Shown here piece after piece: positions 22,137 to 28,752 of a stretch of 28,752 bases of DNA. The stretch is from an uncultured Azospirillum sp. (GTDB lineage: Bacteria > Pseudomonadota > Alphaproteobacteria > RF32 > CAG-239). How positions within the stretch are numbered: position 1 is the stretch's first letter; each line of letters opens with the position of its first letter. Location of the stretch: NCBI GenBank assembly GCA_902489795.1, contig CABUBU010000022.1, positions 1-28,752 on the forward strand, given 5' to 3'. Made by a program: the position numbers and the translations under genes. The notes under the pieces are model-generated. The model did no database searches. It was given only the letters and a program-made list of their open reading frames with translations, and was not told the origin of the DNA.

Positions 22137-24764
22137 CTATTCCTTGTTCAACACGTCAAATATCTTTTTGGTCAGGTCACCGAGGCTGAACGGTTTGGCC
22201 ATGAATTCGACCCGGTCGGCGGCGGAAAGCTCGTTCCGGGCAATTTCTTCCGAATAGCCGGAAGCAAGAATAATCTTAATTCCGGGGATTAGCTCCTTTA
22301 CCCGGTGAGCTAGTTCAATGCCGTTTAAGCCCGGCATGACCATGTCGGTGACGAGCAATTGAAAGTTATGTTCCTTTTCCAATTGTTCTAGCGCATTTTC
22401 AGCCGAATTGCAACCGATAACTTCGTAACCTTTTTTCTTTAAGGCGCGAACGGCAAAGCTCCTGACCGAATCCTCATCTTCGACGAAAAGGATGCGGATG
22501 CCGGTATGCAGACCGCCGTCATTCGGGTTTTTGTCGATTGCTGAAACGTTCAGACCAAAGATAAATTTCTGATTTATCGGCAAAGAGGCGGCATTTTGTT
22601 CTCTTACCGTCATGACGGGCGAACCGTCGGCGGAAGTCACTTCCGGTCGGCGGACGGCGTTTTCTTCCCCGTCGATGTCGGTATTGTGTTCAAAACGCGG
22701 CAGATGGATCAGAAAAGTGGTGCCTTCGCCGACTTTGCTGTCTACCCGGATAAAACCTTCGGTCTGGCGGACAATGCCGTAGACCATGGCCAGACCGAGC
22801 CCGGTGCCGGAACCGACGACGTTTTGTTTGGTGGAGAAAAAGGGTTCGAAAATGCGGCTCAGGTTTTTTTCCTCAATGCCGCAGCCGGTGTCGGAAACCT
22901 CAATAACCACAAATTCTCCGGGTTTGATGGTTTCCTCGCCGAATGGGCGGGGGTGGGTGATTTTTTCGGTGCGGGTGGCGATGGTCAGCGTTCCGTTGCC
23001 GTTCATGGCGTCTTTGGCATTAACCGCCAGGTTGATGATAACCTGAGAAAACTGAACAGGGTCTACGCGGATGTAGCCGAGGTCTGCGCCGTGATGAAAC
23101 TTCAGGCTGATTTTTTCGCCGAGAACACGTTTCAGCATCTGGCTCAATTCCATGAAGTTTTCGGTGACATCAATCAGTTTGGGCTGCAACGGCTGCTTGC
23201 GGGAAAATGCCAGCAGTTGACGCACCAGACCGGCGGCGCGGTTGGCGTTGTTCTTAATTTGAATGAGGTCGGCAAACGATGGGTCGCCGATGCCGTGGCG
23301 CTGCAACAGCAGGTCGCAAAAGCCTATGACCGCGGTCAGGAGGTTGTTAAAGTCGTGGGCGACGCCGCCGGCCAGTTGTCCCATCGCCTGCATTTTTTGC
23401 GCTTGGGCGAATTTGATTTCAAGGTTTTTCTGCTCGGTGGCGTCGACCAGATAGATGACAAAACCGGCCGTCGGCTCGCTGCCGTAAAGACTTTTCATTG
23501 GCGAAATGTAGGAAAGGGCAACCTTCGGCCCTTTGGACAGAGCCAGTTCCGTTGACGCAGATTTCTTGGCGCCGCTTCTGATGTTGTCCAGTTCAATGCT
23601 AAGACCGTGACGGTCTGATTTTTTGATGAAATCCATCAGGTTGGCATTGATCAGTTCAATACCTTCCGACTGTCGCAGAAAGGCTTCCGCCTGCCGGTTG
23701 CATTCGCGGATAACGCCTTCGTTGTTGATAAAAACGATGCCGACGGGTGCGAAGTCAAACAGCCAGCTGATTTTGTCGATGGCAAGTCCCAGCTGCCGCC
23801 GGAGCAGATCGTCGGTGGGCAGATTGCAGACGACGGCGCCGCGGATTTTGATTTCGTTTTTTTCGCGGAAGCTGTCCTGACAGAGAAAAGCTTCTTTATC
23901 TTTGCCGTATTTGTCGGTAAAATGTACGGTTTTACTCCATTTGCGGCAGGGAGGAACCGGCGAGTTGGGACTCAGCAGTTCTTTCAGGTCGGTGCCGATC
24001 AGCCGTTCGCGGTCGGTTTCCAGCATTCGGGCAAAAGCGTGGTTGCAATATTCGACGGTCAGGTTGCGGCTGCAGATGTATAGACCGACCGGCAGATCGT
24101 CGGTAAAGTCGTGAAGACCGCGACGTTCTTCGCGGAAAATCTGTTCCAGATTGTGTTCGTTGGTAATGTCGCGAAAACTCCAGTAGAGAAAGGTGTCTTT
24201 GCGGATTTTTTTCAAAGCCAGCGAATTTTCGAACAAGTCGGTTTTTTTTAAAAGAAGCGGCCGTAAAATAACCTCAAACCAGGTTTCGTTTTCCGGTTCG
24301 GAACCGAGTTTGAGCGAGAGAGTAACTTTTTCGCCGGAAAGATTTTGAAAAGCGTTTTTCAGCCGCTGAAAGGCCAGCGGATTATTCCGGTTGTCGGCAG
24401 ACAGGCGGCTTTGCAGAAAGGCCAGAATGCTGCCTTCTCCAAACAGTTCTTTGGCTCGGTCGTTTTCAATCACGACCCGCCCGAGCGAGTTGTCGATGCG
24501 TTTGGCCTGACTGCTTAAGCGAATGATTTCATTGGCAAAGCCGCCGTAACTGATGGCTTTTTCGCCGGCTTTCAAGGTCAACAGCGACAATGCGAGCGCA
24601 AAAACGGTGATTGCCGCCGTCAACCCTAAAAGCAAAATCAGATGCTGCGGAAAAATAATTGACAGAATCAGCGCCGCGGTCAGTGCGACCAGCGAATAGG
24701 CCAATCCGATCAGTCTTTTTTGCAAAAGCCGGTCCGGTCGGGATATTTTGACGTTCTGCAGCAT
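22137..24764 (-). CDS. cckA: Cell-cycle hybrid histidine kinase CckA
   Basis: CckA feeds phosphate through ChpT to CtrA and CpdR, and its kinase/phosphatase balance sets cell-cycle and polarity. It has two N-terminal membrane helices (about 19-60), PAS-like domains (about 225-330 and 345-455, IGTDLKELLSPN and FDFAPVGIVFINNEGVIREC), and an HisKA with GGVAHDFNNLLTAVIGFCDL (phospho-His about 470). An HATPase follows (NLAVNAKDAMNGNG, SDTGCGIEEKN, GSGTGLGLAMVYG), then a C-terminal receiver with IRILFVEDEDSVRSFAVRAL and phospho-Asp about 807 (VTDMVMPGLNG). At 875 residues it is longer than Caulobacter CckA (about 690). It is between pgm and hdaA with very short gaps. The overall architecture makes CckA most likely; another hybrid kinase is the alternative. 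Confidence 0.87.
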   Translation of the reverse strand: MLQNVKISRPDRLLQKRLIGLAYSLVALTAALILSIIFPQHLILLLGLTAAITVFALALSLLTLKAGEKAISYGGFANEIIRLSSQAKRIDNSLGRVVIENDRAKELFGEGSILAFLQSRLSADNRNNPLAFQRLKNAFQNLSGEKVTLSLKLGSEPENETWFEVILRPLLLKKTDLFENSLALKKIRKDTFLYWSFRDITNEHNLEQIFREERRGLHDFTDDLPVGLYICSRNLTVEYCNHAFARMLETDRERLIGTDLKELLSPNSPVPPCRKWSKTVHFTDKYGKDKEAFLCQDSFREKNEIKIRGAVVCNLPTDDLLRRQLGLAIDKISWLFDFAPVGIVFINNEGVIRECNRQAEAFLRQSEGIELINANLMDFIKKSDRHGLSIELDNIRSGAKKSASTELALSKGPKVALSYISPMKSLYGSEPTAGFVIYLVDATEQKNLEIKFAQAQKMQAMGQLAGGVAHDFNNLLTAVIGFCDLLLQRHGIGDPSFADLIQIKNNANRAAGLVRQLLAFSRKQPLQPKLIDVTENFMELSQMLKRVLGEKISLKFHHGADLGYIRVDPVQFSQVIINLAVNAKDAMNGNGTLTIATRTEKITHPRPFGEETIKPGEFVVIEVSDTGCGIEEKNLSRIFEPFFSTKQNVVGSGTGLGLAMVYGIVRQTEGFIRVDSKVGEGTTFLIHLPRFEHNTDIDGEENAVRRPEVTSADGSPVMTVREQNAASLPINQKFIFGLNVSAIDKNPNDGGLHTGIRILFVEDEDSVRSFAVRALKKKGYEVIGCNSAENALEQLEKEHNFQLLVTDMVMPGLNGIELAHRVKELIPGIKIILASGYSEEIARNELSAADRVEFMAKPFSLGDLTKKIFDVLNKE

Positions 24765-24778
24765 CTGCGGGCTAAGTC

Positions 24779-26395
24779 CTAAGTGGTTACGTCGGCTTCT
24801 TTTTTGCCCGTGCGTTTTTCTATTTCGGCCAGTTCTGCGGCGATTTTCAGCAGTTCGTCAACCATCTGCCGCGGTTCGGCGTCAAGCTCGTTGCGGCTGA
24901 ACTTTTCAATGTAGACGCGCAGCGTTGCACCACTTGAGGAAGTGCCCGACAGACGGTAGACAATGCGCGAACCGTCAGTCAACAGGATACGCAGACCGTT
25001 TTGGGTCGAGGAATGGTCGACCGGATCGTTGTATACGAAGGCTTCTGCCTTGCCAACTTCATAGGAACCGAGTTTTTGGCCGTTCAGTGGCGGCAGTTTG
25101 ACCTCAAGGTCGCTCATCAGTTTGTTGGCAATATCGGTCGGAATGCCGTCAAAGTCAAAACGCAGATAGTAGCTGCGGCCGTATTTTTGCCAGTGTTCGC
25201 GGGTGATTTCCTCCACGCTTTTGCCGCTGGCGGCTATGATGTTGAGCCAGAACAGAACCGCCCAGATGCCGTCTTTTTCACGAATGTGGCTGGAGCCGGT
25301 GCCGAAGCTTTCCTCACCACAGAAAGTGATACGCTTGGAATCCATAAGGTTAACAAAGTATTTCCAGCCGGTAGGCACTTCATAATAGCCGATGTTGCGG
25401 GCAGAGGCCACGCGGGCTACGGCTGTTGAAGTGGCCATTGATTTGGCAACACCGTAAATGCCGCCTTTGTAGGCCGGAATAAGGTCATAGTTGTCGGTTA
25501 AAATGGCCAGACTGTCGCTCGGCGTAACAAAGAATTTTTTGCCGAGAATCATGTTGCGGTCGCCGTCGCCGTCGTTGGCGGCGCCGAAGTCCGGCGCATC
25601 GTCGGCATACATGATGTTGACCAGTTCTTTGGCATAAACCAGATTGGGGTCGGGGTGAAGCCCGCCGAAGTCGGGTTTGGGCACGGCGTTTAAGACCGAG
25701 CCTTTGGCCGCGCCGAGGATTTCCTCGAAAATGCGGATGGCATAGGGACCGGTTACCGCGTTCATGGCGTCAAAACGCATGGTAAAGCCATTGGCAAACA
25801 TTTTTTTGATCAGTTCAAAGTCAAAGATCTTTTCCATCAGTTCGACGTAATCACTGATCGGATCGACAATTTCGATTTCCATACCTTCAAGGTTTTGCAT
25901 GCCGAGACGGCTCAAGTCAACGTCGGCCGCGTCAGCGGTTTTGAATTCGGAAATGGTTTGGCTGTTGGCAAAAATTCGGTCGCTGACCTGGCTTGAGCAC
26001 TGGCCGCCGGTTTCGGTCGCGAATTTGATGCCAAAATCGCCGTTTTCGCCGCCCGGGTTGTGGGAGGCGGAAAGTACGAATCCGCCGTCGGTGTGACGTT
26101 TCAGTATCATGTTAGATGATGCCGGCGTCGACAGAAAACCGTTTTGACCGATGATCAGTTTCTTAACCCCGTTGGCAGCTGCCATCTTGATCAGTTTCTG
26201 GATGGCGATGCTGTTGTAAAAACGGCCGTCGCCGCCGACGACAAAGGTTTTTCCCGCCGGGGCGATGGTGTTGAAAATGCTTTGCAGGAAGTTTTCAAAA
26301 TAGTGTTCCTGCATAACAACTTTGGATTTTTTCCGCAAACCCGCGGTGCCCATTTTCTGGTCCGTGTAAGGGGTGGTTGCAATCACTTGTATCAT
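24779..26395 (-). CDS. pgm: Phosphoglucomutase (alpha-D-glucose phosphate specific)
   Basis: It interconverts glucose-1-phosphate and glucose-6-phosphate, supplying UDP-glucose-type precursors for surface glycans. At 538 residues it has the family marks: TTPYTDQKMGTAGLRKKSKV at the N-terminus, the phosphoserine loop VLSASHNPGGENGDFGIKF (about 112-130), the metal-binding NDGDGDRNMI (about 276-285), the sugar loop FCGEESFGTGSSHIREKDG (about 355-373), and a C-terminal phosphate-binding RLSGTSSSGATLRVYI (about 490-505). A strong ribosome site (AAGGAGAGATT) fixes the start. It is followed by cckA after 14 bp, so a metabolic gene heads a cell-cycle operon. Identification secure. Confidence 0.93.
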   Translation of the reverse strand: MIQVIATTPYTDQKMGTAGLRKKSKVVMQEHYFENFLQSIFNTIAPAGKTFVVGGDGRFYNSIAIQKLIKMAAANGVKKLIIGQNGFLSTPASSNMILKRHTDGGFVLSASHNPGGENGDFGIKFATETGGQCSSQVSDRIFANSQTISEFKTADAADVDLSRLGMQNLEGMEIEIVDPISDYVELMEKIFDFELIKKMFANGFTMRFDAMNAVTGPYAIRIFEEILGAAKGSVLNAVPKPDFGGLHPDPNLVYAKELVNIMYADDAPDFGAANDGDGDRNMILGKKFFVTPSDSLAILTDNYDLIPAYKGGIYGVAKSMATSTAVARVASARNIGYYEVPTGWKYFVNLMDSKRITFCGEESFGTGSSHIREKDGIWAVLFWLNIIAASGKSVEEITREHWQKYGRSYYLRFDFDGIPTDIANKLMSDLEVKLPPLNGQKLGSYEVGKAEAFVYNDPVDHSSTQNGLRILLTDGSRIVYRLSGTSSSGATLRVYIEKFSRNELDAEPRQMVDELLKIAAELAEIEKRTGKKEADVTT

Positions 26396-26407
26396 AATCT
26401 CTCCTTA

Positions 26408-26436
26408 AAAATACGTGTTGACATGATACCTGACAA
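26408..26436 (-). promoter_or_regulatory. Sigma70-type promoter of the pgm-cckA operon
   Basis: On the minus strand TTGTCA (26431-26436), 17-bp spacer, TATTTT (26408-26413), just ahead of the pgm ribosome site. The -35 is good, the -10 fair. Two GTGTT/GTCAACAC-like elements flank it, meaning unknown. Confidence 0.45.
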
Positions 26437-26506
26437 TTTAACACCGTTTGGTGCCAACTCAAGAGAAAGCTCGGTTTTACTAACCGCTATTTTAAGCCGG
26501 TGCTGA

Positions 26507-27301
26507 TCAGGGGCAGATGAATTCCGCCAGACTTTTTATTTCCTGCTTGGCGGCAATGTGGGAAACGCTTAAGCGGCATTTTAAGGCTTCGTGGCTGAGG
26601 TCAAGCACCGTCAGCCCCTGCAAAAACAGTTCCTTGTAGATGACGCGGTCGCGGATCGCCGGCGCCACGCGGAAGCCATAGATTTTGGCAGCTTTTTCCA
26701 AATAACCGAAAACCTGTTTTTTGTTGCGGGAGTTAAGCGACGATATTTTGTTGCCGACGACAATCCAGTTGAGCATCGGTTTGCCGAGCGCGGCCAGATA
26801 CTTTTTTACTTCCCATATGTATTGGGCGTAACGGCCGGCGTGGCGGTCGTCGGGGTGCGCAAAATCAATTTCGGAAATGACGTTTAAGTCGATCAGGCTG
26901 TCGGACATCGGCGTGATCAGCGTGTCCGCAAATTTGTGCGCTTCTTCAAAAAGGTAGTTCTTGTTGCCCGGCGTGTCGATGATAACGGCGTCAAAAGCCG
27001 GCAGCAGTGCTCCTATTTCGTTTGCCGCCTGTTTTCGGTGGGCGGTGAACTGTTCCGGCGTTTCGGCCGGTTCTATCGTCAACAGTTCGGGAATCGGCAG
27101 TTTCAGGTCGTTTTCGCTGCAGAAACGGCGGCGGTTTTCGATATAGTGGGTGAGGGTGCCCTGACGTCCATCCGTGTCGACGACTGCAACCCTGAAACCT
27201 TCCTGCATCAGCTTGATTGCCAGATGCATGGATATGGTCGATTTGCCGGTTCCGCCTTTTTCGTTGCTGACAACGATTACATGAGCTTTGCTGTTGGTCA
27301 T
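26507..27301 (-). CDS. mipZ: Division-site ATPase MipZ
   Basis: MipZ forms a ParB-anchored bipolar gradient that inhibits FtsZ away from midcell in alphaproteobacteria. The 264-residue protein has a deviant Walker A (SNEKGGTGKSTISMHLA, about 12-28), the typical VDTDGRQGTLTHYIENRRRF (about 41-60), the MipZ variant of the D-x-R-Q segment, and VIIDTPGNKNYLFEEAH (about 107-123, switch II). This separates it from ordinary ParA, which carries DxDPQGN. Its start lies 4 bp past the stop of the carboxypeptidase gene, and both are likely one transcript. Identification is good on the signature; ParA-like alternatives are less likely. Confidence 0.9.
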   Translation of the reverse strand: MTNSKAHVIVVSNEKGGTGKSTISMHLAIKLMQEGFRVAVVDTDGRQGTLTHYIENRRRFCSENDLKLPIPELLTIEPAETPEQFTAHRKQAANEIGALLPAFDAVIIDTPGNKNYLFEEAHKFADTLITPMSDSLIDLNVISEIDFAHPDDRHAGRYAQYIWEVKKYLAALGKPMLNWIVVGNKISSLNSRNKKQVFGYLEKAAKIYGFRVAPAIRDRVIYKELFLQGLTVLDLSHEALKCRLSVSHIAAKQEIKSLAEFICP

Positions 27302-27305
27302 TTCC

Positions 27306-28508
27306 TTATTTTTCCGCCATCGTCAGTTGTACATTGCCGTTCATCGGCATGACCATACACGATTTGTTTTCTTTTTGCAAATCCTTACATATTTTTTGTG
27401 CATCGTTTTTGGTGAGGTTGACCAGTTTTGAACGGTAAACGATGATGGCGTTGTTTTCCGCCGGTTCAACCTTGGCGTTGCGGCTGTTGAGATTTTCGTA
27501 ACGGCGTCGGATCTTCTGTGCATAAACGCGGGCTTTGGCATAGTTGCTGAACGCGCCGATCTGAACCGCCCATATGGCGTCGGGGCGGTTTTCTGTTTCG
27601 GCCGCGTCAGTGCTTTTCTTTTCGTTTTCCCTAATGTTGTCGAGCAGAAAATCACTGTTTTCCAGTTTGACGTAAGTGGTCGTCGCTTCCTGAGAGCGGT
27701 TTGCCGTCAGTTTGTTAAAACCCTGTTCCATCAGCCGGGCCGCGGTTCGGTCGCGCTCTTCCTGAGTGTTGTGCCCCATGGTGACGACAATCACCCGTTC
27801 GCCATCGCGCTGGGCAGAGGTGACAATGTTGAAGCCGGACGAAGCGATGTAACCGGTTTTCATGCCGTCGGCGCCTTCAAAATTTTTCAAAAGACGATTG
27901 TGGGTGTAATAGGTTTTGCCTTCGTAGGAAAATTCCCGACGGGAAAACCGGTCGTAGTATTGCGGAAAATGAAAATAGACGGCGGCGGCCAACGTGGCCA
28001 TGTCGCGGGCAGTGGTTATCTGTTTGCGGTTGGGCAGGCCGGAAGCGTTTTTGAAAACCGTGTTTTTCATGCCGAGGGCGTTGGCCACTTCGGTCATCTT
28101 TTCGGCAAACCGGGCTTCGCTGTAGCCGAGGCCTTCCGCCAGAACGGTGGCGCAGTCGTTGGCCGATTTGACGATCAGGGCGTCAATCGCGGTTTCCACT
28201 TTGATTTTGCCGCCGGCTTTTAAGCCGAGGCGGGAAGGAGAACGGTTGGCGGCGGTGGCGGAAACGGGCAGTTCGTCGTCCATCTTGATCAGTCCTTTTT
28301 CCAGCGCTTCAAAAGTGATATAAAGCGTCATCAGTTTGGTTAAGGATGCCGGATAGCGCGCCGCGTTCGGATTTTGGGAAACAAGCACTTCGCCGGTTTT
28401 GGCGTTGATGACGATACCTGAAGGTGCCGGTCGCGCGGCGGCCGGAAACGTGAACATGACTGCGGCGGCCAATGACAAAACGCAAATATTTTTTCGGACG
28501 GAAAACAT
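27306..28508 (-). CDS. D-alanyl-D-alanine carboxypeptidase with a SPOR domain
   Basis: A penicillin-binding protein 5/6-type (peptidase S11) enzyme that trims the terminal D-Ala of peptidoglycan stem peptides in the periplasm. A signal peptide (MFSVRKNICVLSLAAAVMF, cleaved near AAARP) precedes the catalytic triad motifs: SLTK (Ser55, Lys58), SAN (Ser115, Asn117) and KTG in GADGMKTGYIAS (about 217-219). The C-terminus carries a SPOR domain (AIWAVQIGAFSNYAKARVYA, about 316-335), which binds denuded glycan at the septum, so it likely acts at division. This matches alphaproteobacterial homologues. AGGGAT precedes the start. It shares an operon with mipZ, joining septum placement and wall trimming. 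Confidence 0.92.
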   Translation of the reverse strand: MFSVRKNICVLSLAAAVMFTFPAAARPAPSGIVINAKTGEVLVSQNPNAARYPASLTKLMTLYITFEALEKGLIKMDDELPVSATAANRSPSRLGLKAGGKIKVETAIDALIVKSANDCATVLAEGLGYSEARFAEKMTEVANALGMKNTVFKNASGLPNRKQITTARDMATLAAAVYFHFPQYYDRFSRREFSYEGKTYYTHNRLLKNFEGADGMKTGYIASSGFNIVTSAQRDGERVIVVTMGHNTQEERDRTAARLMEQGFNKLTANRSQEATTTYVKLENSDFLLDNIRENEKKSTDAAETENRPDAIWAVQIGAFSNYAKARVYAQKIRRRYENLNSRNAKVEPAENNAIIVYRSKLVNLTKNDAQKICKDLQKENKSCMVMPMNGNVQLTMAEK

Positions 28509-28605
28509 TTTTATCCCTTTTGTTTTTCTGATGACGGAATTTTAAAATGAAAAAGGAAATAAAGCGTTAATTTTTTGTCGCCGGATTACCTTGCCGGCAA
28601 AAAAG

Positions 28606-28752
28606 TACCCCACCGGCTAAGCCGGTGGTTCTTCTCAAGCGGGTGTACCCCTAATGGTGCCAGCGAACGCCTTAAGGGCGTATGACGGTCTGACAGGGCG
28701 AAGATTACTTGCTACCCGTAAACGGGTCAAAATCCATTGTTAATTGACTTTG
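28606..28752 (+). ncRNA. Possible omega RNA (HEARO-like) or IS200/IS605-type element end, cut by the window edge
   Basis: From about 28606 the sequence becomes a series of compact hairpins: CCACCGGC-TAA-GCCGGTGG (28610-28628), GGG-TGTA-CCC (28641-28650), ACGCC-TTAAG-GGCGT (28667-28681) and ACCCG-TAAA-CGGGT (28714-28727). No open frame covers it. This style, with a GC hairpin at the border and the GCGAACGCC...GGCGTATGACG segment, recalls the HEARO/omega RNA found upstream of iscB genes, or the end and guide RNA of a tnpB element. The assignment rests on memory of such ends, not on a search. If right, the nuclease gene starts beyond the right edge, and the bases to the left of 28606 could act as the guide. 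Confidence 0.4.

Noticed and set aside
1..28752. CRISPR arrays
   Set aside because: No regularly spaced short repeats; the only clear direct repeats are the two 90-bp copies.

Overview
This window reads as a chromosomal segment of an uncultured alphaproteobacterium. The evidence is gene content: a GcrA homologue, a CckA hybrid kinase, the DnaA-like regulator HdaA, a MipZ division ATPase, an omega subunit with the alphaproteobacterial rpoZ-rel arrangement, and an acpS-lepB-rnc-era block. Base composition is mixed, near half G+C in core genes and clearly more AT-rich around 12.3-14.2 kb. Assignment to a host-associated (for example gut) lineage is only a guess from the style of the genes.

Layout. 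1-2.4 kb: the 5' end of an unrecognised gene (minus), preceded by a promoter and a two-hairpin leader or small RNA; gcrA (minus); a lineage-specific exported protein (plus). 2.4-8.5 kb: a core plus-strand block rpoZ-rel-DUF2062-acpS, then lepB-rnc-era. 8.6-17.7 kb: a surface-polysaccharide island with a GT4-like glycosyltransferase, a polysaccharide pyruvyl transferase, a 645-bp gene-free stretch with a duplicated 90-bp element and a hairpin cluster, a nucleotidyltransferase, a CDP-glycerol-type glycerophosphotransferase, a GT2 remnant, a HAD phosphatase split by a -1 frameshift, a glycerol-1-phosphate dehydrogenase, a CgeB-like glycosyltransferase and an unknown protein with a ParB/sulfiredoxin-like motif. 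17.8-19.8 kb: a small unknown gene and a divergent anmK whose Shine-Dalgarno lies inside a terminator-like hairpin. 19.8-28.5 kb, all minus: dac (SPOR-tailed D,D-carboxypeptidase)-mipZ, then pgm-cckA-hdaA-eptA-like, the last broken at a C6 run. 28.6 kb to the end: a compact multi-hairpin sequence that may be the guide-RNA (omega RNA/HEARO) end of an IS200/IS605-type element continuing to the right.

How the genes may work together. The dehydrogenase, the nucleotidyltransferase and the glycerophosphotransferase make a plausible chain DHAP -> glycerol phosphate -> nucleotide-activated glycerol -> poly- or mono-glycerophosphate decoration of a surface glycan, with pyruvylation and two other glycosyltransferases nearby. 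The right-hand block links cell-cycle control (CckA, HdaA, MipZ), sugar-phosphate supply (Pgm) and envelope enzymes (carboxypeptidase, PEtN transferase, AnmK). The strongest points for follow-up are the HIV-type slippery heptamer in the HAD gene, the leader/sRNA at 262-340, the glycerol-phosphate locus, and the element edge at the right end.
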